64,000 nucleotides of DNA, from positions 4,512,501 through 4,576,500 of the forward strand of contig OX345637.1 of assembly GCA_947044365.1 (NCBI GenBank), in the 5' to 3' direction. The DNA is from Petrosia ficiformis. Taxonomy: Eukaryota > Porifera > Demospongiae > Haplosclerida > Petrosiidae. Position 1 is the stretch's first letter, and every line of letters begins with the position of its first letter. The notes under the pieces are model-generated. The model ran no database searches. It saw only the letters and a program-made list of their open reading frames with translations, and was not told the origin of the DNA. Positions 9,074-21,636 of this stretch are shown here, piece after piece. Made by a program: the position numbers and the translations under genes.

Positions 9074-12000
9074 ATGGAGCGATCAATAAGACCTACCGTT
9101 TGTTTCTCAAGTGATGGTTCACTGTTAGCAGTTAGTGGTAGTGGGGGAGATGTGTGCGTATGGGAAAGCCAGTCAGGAAAGCAATTATGTAGACCAGCGT
9201 GTGCTAATTGGTCATCAGTGTTCTGTCTTGCATGGGCTCCATTAAAGGTACAAATTACAATTCAGTACTTCTTTTGTTATAATTACCTATATAATGTTGC
9301 AATCATTTTTGGGATCAAGGGTAAAGAACGGCACCTTTGATATCTTGAGCGTGTCCTTGATCATAGGGTTATAGTGTCTCTTGTCATTAGTGTTATAATC
9401 AGTATCATTTATCACGCCTACTGGAGGTGCTGTTCTTACACTTGATCCATTTTTATTAGGGCAGGGAATTGGCTGAGATTCTGAAATCAATTATCACTAA
9501 TTTCAAGTCGATTGATAATTGATTAAAATCAGCGGAAGTAATTAGGCCAATTAAGTCAATTAATACAGGAAACTCCTCCCATTTGAACATCAAAAAGGCT
9601 TCCTGTCACTTTCATATTGTAATTACTTGCCGTCACATGCATGAAAAATATGTCTTTTGGAATAATTAGCATAATCGATATCACAGACTTATAATCGATA
9701 ATCAGAAGAATTTTCAATATTGATTGATTAATCGATTAATCATCCTAGCCCTAATTTTTATTGTTTTTGGATTGATGTGATGCTTGATCCTTTGGTTTAA
9801 GGTATGGCTGCAACGGATAGTAGTTTTTGGTATCCGGATATTCGCTTAGTTTAATGAACGAATATCAGGATATTTATTTGCTTTCGGAGAAATTTTGTCA
9901 TAACTCTTTTCTAGTGAGATATCAAATATTAGCTCACTATTTTGCTGTTACCAGTTGCTATAGATGTTTATAACAACAGCCAAAGTTGTTTAAACTATCC
10001 GTTCGTTACTCTACAGGTGTAGAAAGCTGGTAACACGGAACAAGAAACTTCTCTGTGGCCATTTTATTGCAATTATAATTTCATGTGTTCAATTTCTGCA
10101 CATGCGTAAACATTAAACGAATATCTGAATGCTAAAAATACATTTGAATACAAAAATAACGAGCAAATATCCGAACGAAGCTAATATATTCGTTGCAGTT
10201 TAAGGATATTTCACAACCATCCACATGTCTATGGCATTGTGTTTTGTTGTACATATGTTACTCTCTCCTCAGATACAATGTGGGAGAAGAAGACGGAAGC
10301 GTACCAGTTCAACAGTAGACAAGACATCATCATTGTTGGCTGTAGGTGGTAATCATGGTCTGTCCATATGGGATGTGAGGCGAAATGAAGAGCAATATGC
10401 AATGGTAAATCACATGATTTAATCACATGATTTTAAAATGGGTATGTGATGACCACATTACAATAGCGAGTTTGTTTCAATCTTTCAGTGAGCTAATTGA
10501 TAGTGGTATTCTGATGCCCTTTATATCAATGTACATGTACATGTACATGTATGGGTGCTATATACATTTACATGGACTTGTAATGTGATTGGATGCACAT
10601 ATACATATACATGTACATGTGTACTAAGTATAGTAAGTGTAATAAATGTACATGTTGTATGACAAAATACATCACAATGTACATGTAAATGAATATACCA
10701 AAAGTGTAGAACCCTCACCAAAGGTACATGTACATGTATGTAAAAAACATATACTCATGATGACAAGATACATGTACATGTATATGGAAACAAGGGTATA
10801 TAGAGAAAAAAGTATCCCTGCATTCAGTAATCTTGGCTGACTTTATCATGCCTGGAATACAACAGCCTATTATAGTTATTATTTCGATTATCTACTCTCC
10901 CTACCTTTTAAGGACCTTCTAGAAATTTAGAAATATATTTCAGGAAGAATAGCCAGCTATTAGTTCCAGCTTCTACATAAGCTAGTAAAGCTACAGCTTT
11001 CTTTCTGCTGCTCTGTAGTCTGTACTCTTGAGCGCGCGTTCTATTACGCGCCAAGCCCATTAATTGACCGTGCCCCCGGGAATGACATAACTTCCTTAAC
11101 TACGTATACAACGCATACTCACGTAAGTGACACAAGAATATATATATATATAAACATACATCGAACCCGTGGGAAAGCAATCATAGGGATGGCCCTACGG
11201 GCCATAAAAAGTGTCCCCATTATGGCTTTGTGGTGTCAAGCCATTCAGTAATCATGGTTGGATTTTCTCATGCCTAAAACTCATCACCATAGTACATGTA
11301 TCTACTCCTCTTGTGTTTTATTTCAGCTAGAGCAGCTACATGTACATTGTACATGTACATGTACATGTAGTTCCAGTTCTATGTAAACTTAAAGCAACTT
11401 TCCTTTTGCTGATCTGCTGGTCGAGAGATACATGTAATTAATACAAAATTAATAATACATGCAAGGTTCCAACAGTTAACCTACATGTACATGTACACAT
11501 GTATATGTATAAGATGAATTACATGTACATATACATGTATACAAGTGTAAAATACATGTACATGTACGTATATACATGTAAGTGTAAAATACATGTACAT
11601 GTACAGTATAAGTCAATAAAAAGTTAACGTTTTGTATTTGTAGTATGACTATGATCATATCGTACTATTAAATGTTGTGTGTTAAAAGGGTTTGATTTTG
11701 TTTAAACATTTAATTATGGGCATGGTTAACAAGCCAAACCACCAAGATTTTACTGTTAGATTCTCTCAAAAGAATTCAGATCTAAAAAAAAGTTGATATT
11801 CAAAAAGGTTAAGGCTCTATCCAACTTTGCTGCAGTCACAGTTCTTTATTCCATTGAAATATCAAAACGATTGTCTTGACAAAGATGGGTGTGACCGCTA
11901 AAGATTATGGAGTTGTATCAGATTCTCCTGCCTTCATAGATGTTAGGAAAGGCTTGTTTCAAAGTTACATGTAGCATAAGGACTGGTGAGTAGACAACTC

Positions 12001-15000
12001 CTCAAGTTCAGTTTTACAAATGTGAAGCTTCAGATTTCATGGTGAATACTTGACCGCCAATGTTTCTGTTATATAAACCGTTCCATATACTGTTTATACA
12101 GTTGATCCACTGAATATTTAAATACCGTTTAAACTGAATTTTAAAGAAGATTTAGCATACTACAGAGTGCAGAACGTGCATGTACAAGAACAGAATTTTA
12201 ACTTTATAATGACATACATGTACATGTACACATGTATACTGTATATACTGTACATGTACACTGCATGTATGTATTCACTTAGACTGTTAGCTTGTTCATT
12301 GTTTATTATACAGAATCCACATATTACATGTACATGTACATGTATGGTGACTTGAAAACTTATAATGCACTATATCTACAGTTACATGTATATACTGTAC
12401 ATGTGATAAATGTACAGTGTTTCCCCCAGGATAAATATTAAGGATGGGGGAGTGCATCCATGGTACGTCATGACGTTTGGTTAACAATGTTCAATCAGTA
12501 TTGTTTTTCAGTATAAACTTTAACATTACAAGGTGGGGGAGCAAGACTAAAGGGTCGGGGAGTGCCATGTTACCACCCTTTGGGGGAAACACTGCATGTA
12601 CATGATTGTACATACATGTGCATGTATGTGTATACATGTACATGTACATGTATAATCATGTACTTTTACATGTTGAAGACTTACATGTACATGTACATGT
12701 ATGATGCACTATACATCTATCCATAGTAACATAGTACATGTAAATGTATGTGTACTAAATTTGTATATTTGTAGCCAAACGAAGGATTTGATGCTATTAT
12801 CAGTACCACATGGGGACACGAGGAAACATTGTTCATTGCTGATGGATCTCCACAGATCACTCAATGGAATTCTGGAGATAACACAATAGAAAAGTATGCA
12901 CAGCTTAAAATTATTATAAATTGTTATCAAATACTGATCCATTTAATAACACTGAGTCTGTCATTTCAATAATCCATGTAAAGCTGGATTCTCACTAAAA
13001 CAGTTAACACAGTGTACATGTATAATTACATGTAGTTACTAGCAATGGAGTGGGTGTGAACACCAATGCAAACTAAAAATGTATAAACCCTGTATGTACA
13101 TACAATGTGCATTTTATTTTAAACAGTTACTGGCCTACACGATGTAAATACATGTAGATATTTATGTTACATAAAATATGATATAAATACTTTATACATG
13201 TAATTATGTGCATACACTGTGTAACTGGTTTTATGTGTATGTAGCATCTGCTTTGCAAGTAAGGGGAACTACTGATTGGAGCTGGGGTCAAATTCATATA
13301 CATGTACATGTACATGTAAATGTACTTGCATGGTAATGGAGGGAGATCTTTCTTTTTACCTTCAGTGTTTAGCTAGCTACACTTCAACAGAGTGGTGCTG
13401 GCATAAAAATCAAAGCATTCCTTTGATCACATCATAGAGAAATGGGTTAGCATAGAGCAGTGCAGCACCTCTCTACCAATCTTTAGCTTGAACCATTGCC
13501 TTAGATTATTTGACTACATCTTTTGAAGCAATTTATTGTTATTCTGCAAGAACAAGTGAATTTAGTGTTCATGCATACTGATAATGTTTGCTACATGTAT
13601 AATTACATTTGTATGTTAATATGTAAATCTATTATTGTTATTTCTTGTACATGTAGATGGAAAGCAGATAAAAGAGGTGTGTCTTGTGTATGTGTAAATA
13701 GTGATGGTAATGTACTTGTAACAGCAGGAAGGACTATCAAGTTATGGAATATTAGTGATCATTCTTTATTGACTGTGAGGAGTTATAAATTCTAAATCTG
13801 TAATTAGATTTAGTACATGTATATGTACATGTACATGTACATGTTTGTTAATGAAGCACATAACATGTACATGTAGGATCTTATATCGACAGTGGTAGAG
13901 TATTAGCAACGTCATTATGTCCATGTATTTAATCAAATTAAACATCATGTTGTACATCTATCTCTGACCATCTGTTACTTTTGTTAAAAACAACCTGATC
14001 ATGAATATGGCATTGCATATACATGTACATGTACATGTACATATGTACTATTAAACAAACATTGAGAGATTATTTAGGACCAGAATCAAAGTGCTTTTTA
14101 TACTGTAGCACACAAGGTCATCTCTGATTGGTTTGCACTGCGTTTAATGTACATGTACATGTATGTTTACAATGTATACATGTATGTTTGTATATGTTTG
14201 TGTCACACACATGTACATGTATGTGGTGTACACATGTACATGTATGTACATGTAGTTAAGGAAGTTACATCATTCGGTCAATTAGTTGGTGTGGCACACA
14301 CATGTACATGTATGTGGTGCACACATGTACATGTACATGTAGCCCTCAATAAAAAGTTCCCGTAGAGTAAACGTACTACTTAAGTACTACACTACTGTAC
14401 GTTGCGTAGTACTGAGAGTATATTGTGCATAATACGACTGTCTGATGAGCGCACTACGATCTGTACTACGTTGCCGTGTGTACTAATTAATTATTAACCC
14501 TCTCCCGTATAATTGAAATGGGCGTTTTTGTTGTTAATAATAATTATAGTTTAATTTTTTTTTCAGCTCATATTTTATAACACTGAAAAGTCTAACTTAC
14601 TTTGCTGGAAAAAACAGTTGTTAAGAAAGCCAATGATGTCAAATTTATGCTTCACTATCAGCAGGAAGAGACCAAGGCGAGCGCTTGAAAGTATAGTAGT
14701 CACACGGGCAACGCCCACTTCTTTGTTAGTGAGTACAACTTCTGCATTTTAAACAACAGTTACTTCTAATCTGCTTAGCCAGACAGAACACCTTCTAAGA
14801 AAGCCATAGATACCAAAAAGATGCTTCATTAGCTGTAGGAAAGCAGCATGGCAAGTGTTTGAAAGTGTAGTAGTTAATGGCAACGCCCATACTTAGCGTC
14901 TTTACCTCTTTTGTTTGGCCTGTAACTTGACTGCTTTAAACAAAGTAAATGTCTCCTTCGTAGTGTGTGCATCTCAGTTTCCAATGAGTACAGAGTATGG

Positions 15001-18000
15001 TATCTACAATGCGAATCTGCAACATTCTATAATAATTATAATTAAAACGTGAAAGGGTTAATAATTAATCTATGTTACGTACCGTACCATCAACCTAAGT
15101 ACGTAGCGTAGGCGCACAGTAGTTTACTATGTTACGTACCGCACCATCAACCTAAGTACGTAGCGTAGGCGCACAGTAGTTTACTATGTTACGTACCGCA
15201 CCATCAACCTAAGTACGTAGCGTAGGCGCACAGTAGTTTACTACGGTATGGAGCGTACCATCAACCTAAGTACGTACCGTAGGCGCACAGTAGTTTACTA
15301 CGGTACGGAGCGTTATACGCAGTGTATATCAGGCGTACTACGTTTACTTTACGGGAACTTTTTATCGAGGGGTACTGTACATGTACATATATGTGGTGCA
15401 CACAACTACATGTACATGTATGTACATGTAGTTAAGGAAGTTACATCATTCGGTCAATTAGTTGATGTGGCACACACATGTACATGTATGTGGTGCACAC
15501 ATGTACATGTAGTTAAGGAAGTTACATCATTCGGTCAATTAGTTGGTGTGGCACACACATGTACATGTACATTATGTAAATGAATGCAGTCTCGAACTGC
15601 AGCAGATCAACAAGCTAATAGAACTTGAGTTATAATCGATAGCTGTTATATAATTGTAAAGCGTATACAAGAAATATTAAAAAGTGTGAATGGAAAAAGA
15701 TGTAAAAATGTTTTCGGGTTCAGGCAAAGCAATAATAGCCTACACTGGTCAAGAATAACTACCACTCAGCATGAATTAACCATCACTCAAATGAATTAAC
15801 CTCTTAGATAACTGAGGCTGAATTAAGTACATGTTGATACTTGATTAATAGCACTACTTGTGTAAATGCAGTTAAAATTAGGGCTGGAAGGGATATCTGA
15901 TTATCAGGATAATTATCCACGAACTGAACATTTAATGTTTGTGCATGTGCAGAAACCAGACGTGAAATCAAAATTGCAATAAAATGGTGGTTAATAAGAG
16001 TCTTTCTCCGTATTACCACAATTTACCAGCTTTTTTGGCTTTTATAGAGCAAAACAATCTGTAACTAGACCAATGCTGCTTGTATAAACATCTATTGCAG
16101 TTCATTATAGCAAAAAGGTGAGATAATACTGTATATTTTAGTGCAAACAAGTCATGAACTTTTTAGAACAATTTTCCGCGTACCTGACTGTTATTGTGAA
16201 CAGATATCTGGATAGTAAAAAAGGATCCGTTCCAGCCCTAGTTAAAATCCAACCACCACTCTAAATATCCTGGGCACAACACTGTTAGAGGGATACTTCT
16301 TTTCTATACACTTATAAAATGCTTATTTATAGCATAGTCCTCACAAGAAATGTGTATACATGTATGTACATAATTATATGTATGTTTGATTCCATAATCC
16401 AATACAACTAGTACAACCAATACAACTAGTACAACCAATAACCAATACTAGTATTAGAAGTAATTGGCCTTACGATACACTTTACATGTGCCTTCTACCC
16501 ATAATTCAAATGGTTTTATGACCACATAAAGTCTGTTCACATTCACAATGACCTCAAATTAGAATGTGCTAATTAAATACATGATAATTATAAATTATAT
16601 TATATTTAGTAATATCATAAGGTTACATGATTATACTATAACTCAGTAATGAAGTTATGGATTGAAATTTGACATATATGAAAAAGAACTTGAAGGATAA
16701 TTACATGAATATGGTGAAGGTAAAGTAATTTCAAACTAAAGTTATGGATATTATTCTGAGGTCATGGTGAGTGCAAAAGACCACCTAGAATAATGCACTG
16801 TACTTGTACTCATGTACATTGTATATCACTGTCTTATGATTGGCACACAGTTATGTTGTAATTACTCTTAGCTTTATCTATCTTTCCTTCAGAGGTTTTC
16901 AGGTCATGTAAGTAATATTCAAAATCTTCAGTTTATTAGCTCTAATATTTTACTCTCTACTGCTCAAGATGATAGAACCATGTGCTTATGGTAAGTTATT
17001 CATATATGTATATGTGTGTACCAGCACATACATGTACTTTTCATGAGTATTCATGAGTATTATTTTATTGAGTATTTATATACAATGTATTTACATGTAC
17101 ATGTGCATACCATTACATGTGTACGTACATGTACATGTACATGTACACTGTACACTGTGTGCAAAATTCAGACATGGGGTCAATTACAATGCAATGTAAT
17201 ATATTACTATTGCTATTAATCAGTATATTACTATACATGTATATATTACTATTACTAGTCAGTATATCATATTACTATTACTAATACCACCTAAGTCAGT
17301 ATTACTAATACAGTTAGTATTACTACTGTAATACCTTAAAAATCAGTATATTATACACATGTATGTACTATCCTAACTCAATGTAATATACACATGTAAT
17401 GTTATTACCTTACAAATCAGTATATAATTATCACTATTTCTATTACCTCCAAAGTTATAGTGTAATATAATTATTACTATTACTATTACCTTCAAAATCA
17501 GTAGATTCTGTCATGTTTAAACTATGTGTACATGTACATGTAAATGACCATTGCATTTAATGTTCATGAGTTTCTCAAAAACATATTCACACTATTACTA
17601 TTACCTCAACATGTACATGTACATGTGTAAGTTTGCGAGTGTGGGATGTTATAGATGTACATGTATGTTACATATTTCTAATTATCTTTATAATAAGTGT
17701 ATTTATACAGGAACAGGGAATCTGGTGATAGTATATCATTAGTATGTGAGAATTCAATTAGTTATGTGACATCATCAGCTCATGAACAAGAAGAAAAAGA
17801 GGTACATGTAATCAGAAATCGTTACCTTTACAATATGTATATGTACTGTACATGTACATCAGAGTTTTTGATAACTTTTGAAGCTTGGGCCAAATTGGCT
17901 CAAAAATGGTTAGTCTGTGCGCCATTGAGAATACATCTTGAGCCAATTAACTAAGAGTTAATGATGTTAGTGACAATATAATCATAATTAACTGCACCAC

Positions 18001-21000
18001 TGAACTGTGCAGTGCCAAATAAGAAGATCTATGGGCCAATGGTGCGCCATATGAGCTTATCAAAAACACTGATGTATACATGTACATGTACATGTACATG
18101 TACAATTATACTTATACATGTAAATGTGTGTGTGTGTGTGTGTGTGTGGTTATGTAAGGCTATTGCATTTGTAGTGATTGCATTTGTAGTGATTATGTGT
18201 ATTGTGGATATCTTTCAAAGGAATATTTTGTATTGCTAACCAGTTTACTTAATCTTGCTAATCACTTTAATGTTCTGTAATTTGATATTTAGCAGTACTA
18301 CATGTATATAGTGTTGTACATGTACATGTACATGTATATTGTTGAGTAGGTGTATCAAAGTAACCACCAATGCACATGTACATGTAAATCCCCTTAATGG
18401 CCAGACAAACCAAAATGAATTTTAAGCAAGTAATGAGTTTTGATTACATATCACAATTGAATTTCCTTTTTCAGCCATGAACAACCACGTGAAATCAACT
18501 GGATGCACGATGTAGTACAACGAGGGTGTGTCTATGTCATGCAACGATCACATGATATTAATCAAATTCATGCCTTTATTGATCCGTGATCCGTGGTCCG
18601 GATTTTCTATCTACCCCTTAACACGTACTAGAAACGTTTGCGCATGCGTAAAGCCACGTGCAACAACGGTGAACGCGTTTGCTAACACACGCGCATACGT
18701 GTACGCGTTGCGTACGTAAATTAAGTACGCGTGTGCTCAAGTACGCGCGTACGCGCATCATAGCTAAAATGAGATTGTTCAAAACGCTTGCGCGTTTGTT
18801 ATGCGATCCACACGCGTATGTCCCTTAAGTTATATCTGATAGGTACTGTAGCAAAACTGTCAAATTCTTCATCATATTATTTTCCAGACAAATGAGTGTA
18901 TTCATTATTAACTGAGTCACGGGGAATTGAACTGCACATGTGCATTTGTGTCTTCAGAATATTGAGTCACTCTGTGAAAATATTAGTTACGTTGGATCAT
19001 AAGCATATTAATAAGCAAATACATTCTCATCATACTTGTTAATAAAGATTATAATTATGATTATAATATTTAAACCATTGTATACTAATGATAATAATAT
19101 TACTATACTATAAGCATCGGAATGCCGAGTGGTTGACACAGTGAATGACACTACGAACTGCAGACAATCTTGTAAGTGAAATAGGCATCATCTGTAAGTG
19201 AAAGACAAGATTTAATTTAGAAAATTTGTTGAGGGAGGGGTAAAACATGAATTTGAAAGACTACAAAGTTATCAAGGGGTGGGTTTAATCCCAAATTAAA
19301 CCCTGAAAGAGAATCATCATAAATAATTGATGAATGTACAACCATGTACGTATATACAAAATACTAACCTTCCATGATGAAGAATTGTGCCTCTCTATGT
19401 ACAGTATAGGGCAATAAAACATCACCGTACTGCAGAGTAACTGTGCTGTTGTACGCTGTAGTATGGCCCATACTACCACAGTAGTTCAAGGTAGTTCACT
19501 GTACAGCTTCAAACTCAAAGTACTGTTTACAATGCACCAGAGGCGTGACCTGAGACGTGAATGACGTCATTACCAAACCTTAAATATACCAAGCGTAACG
19601 TTGAATGTTCATTTGATTGATCAAGATAGTCTATACCAACTACAAGGAACAGAGGATTATTTACTACTCGGGAAACATACCTCCATGTACACCATTGCCA
19701 AGCTTTTAAGAGAAGGAAATACAAGCAAAAGTGAAGCATTGGTTGTTGACCTGGATCAGGAAGACATCTTTAAAATATCATTGCGGGTTTTACATATAGT
19801 AGAAGCTCAGATGCAGTTAGACGACAAAACAACTGCTGTTCAACTAGAGAAGATACTAGCTGACCAAGGACACAAGTTATCATTGAAGAGCATTTTGCGA
19901 TCGAGAAGTAAGCTAGGATGGACCTTTCATGGCAGCGCCTACTGCCAACTCATCAGAGAACAGAACAAGGCGAAGAGGTTGGAGTGGGCGATTGAGAATA
20001 AAGATGCTGCTTTGAATGGTGAGTTTACTGATGTTGTGTGGACTGATGAGTGTAGCGTTTAGTTGGAGAGTCATCGAAGATTTTGCTGTAGGAAAAGGGG
20101 AATGCAAGCGAAACCCAAGCCAAGGTAAACAAAATTAATTACAATTATTAACTATTGCTTATTATACAAATTTTATTTTCATACATTTAGACCAAAACAT
20201 CCTGCAAAGGTTCATGTGTGGGCAGGGATAAGCTGGCAAGGTCCTACTCCAGTTGTCATATTTGAGAGAAAGATGAATGCTATTAGTTATATTAATGTTC
20301 TAGAGACCTTTCTTGACTAATGTTGTCTCAAATGATCTGAAGCATGCCTCAACAAGAGCTCAGAAGTGGATGGAAAAAGAAGGAATTAATTGGTGGAAGA
20401 CTCCGGCTGAATCTCCAGATATCAATCCCATAGAAAATCTATGGCATGAATTGAAGGAGTATAAAGATAAACCAAAGACAAAGGAACAACTAATATCTGA
20501 GAATGAAACATTTTGGGGAACTGTTACCGTCATGAAATGTTAGGAAGTACATTTGTCATCTTATAAAAGTTGTGCCAAAGATTATAGAGTTAAATGGAGG
20601 TCCCACTGGATACTAATAATTGATTTAACGTTTTTGAAAATAATTTTTAAAAACGTAATTAAAATCACTATTAACATTTTAATTAATTTCTTTTATATGA
20701 CTTGGCTCTGTTCTATTTAATACACATTATTAACAACAGGTTGTCAACCAACAGCTTTCATTCTTAAACTAGAACAGGCATGGTTTATTGCATCTGTCGC
20801 TGTTTTCCGTATTGGTTCAAATTCCTGCGGGGATGATCGAAATTGAGGATGAAGAGAAAATAGTGTTTTTTTTTAATTTTTCCAATTTGTCTTTTGGCAG
20901 TGGGGGCTTATCCTGACAGCCATATACTGTAGATCTCTGCATAACAGCTGGTCCAAAATAAGATTCCCTAGCCAACTTACATACTAAGCGGTTGAAGAGG

Positions 21001-21596
21001 TTGATTGCAAGAATGTTGGAAACTGGAATAGGTGGATTTGAAACTCTCAGAATAGTGACAGTGGATTGTTGTTCTGAGAAAGGTAAAAGTGTTGTTATTT
21101 CCACTAGCGTTTATAATAAATACACATATTTACCCTTTAAATGAGTCTTTTCCTTTTTATTAGATTTCTTTTTTGGGTTAGGATTTTTCACTTTCATTTT
21201 GAATTTATATTTTCTTTCCCTTTTGATTCTGGAAAACAAAATGGAATAAAACAGTGTTTGTTTAGTAACAATCAACTTACTACTTAAATTTAGTTTTTTC
21301 GGCAGTTGTGAATCTTCATTATATAACGACTTGGCATCAACTAAAAACTCCGGTGTATACTCTCCGGTAATAAATTTATTTTCTAATACCTGTAGATCCT
21401 TCTTTGTTCCTGATATATGTTTACATCCAATCAATAATTATTTATCAATAATCTATGAGCTTACCATATGATGCAAGGGTTCCATTATAGACCTTTTTGA
21501 TCACCGACATAAATTCTTGATGTAATTATTGCCTTAGAGCCAACAATTGAAACACAATGTTCTTCCTCAAAGTATACCAAGTAGAAACACGCTATA

Positions 21597-21636
<40 letters not shown>

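Larger units (their letters stand above)
14210..15575. repeat. ACATGT-based minisatellite split by an inserted element
   Basis: Units of about 80 bp, containing GTTAAGGAAGTTACATCATT followed by TGTGGCACACACATGTACAT, occur at 14,210-14,340 and at 15,380-15,575. The 1 kb element at 14,343-15,371 separates them and probably inserted into the array. Confidence 0.65.
10520..18350. repeat. Dense ACATGT/TGTACA repeat clusters in WDR43 introns
   Basis: Runs of the self-complementary unit ACATGT (for example ACATGTACATGTACATGT) occur dozens of times in introns 2-6, as at 10,531, 11,340, 11,580, 12,640, 13,300, 13,820, 14,020, 17,590 and 18,080. More lie scattered from 900 to about 54,000. They generate many spurious short His/Val/Met/Tyr-rich frames on both strands. 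Confidence 0.85.

Noticed and set aside
10521..18239. Many short frames rich in His, Val, Tyr, Met, Cys and Thr on both strands
   Set aside because: They are translations of ACATGT, TATG and CA/TG repeats, appear on both strands at once and show no homology or splice support.
18528..18719. 63-codon frame in the CGCGT-rich stretch
   Set aside because: Falls inside the degenerate ACGCGT element; no homology.
19112..19200. tRNA-like A-box wording (ATGCCGAGTGGTTGACAC)
   Set aside because: No matching T-arm B-box, acceptor stem or anticodon arm could be assembled, so neither a tRNA gene nor a SINE is supported.
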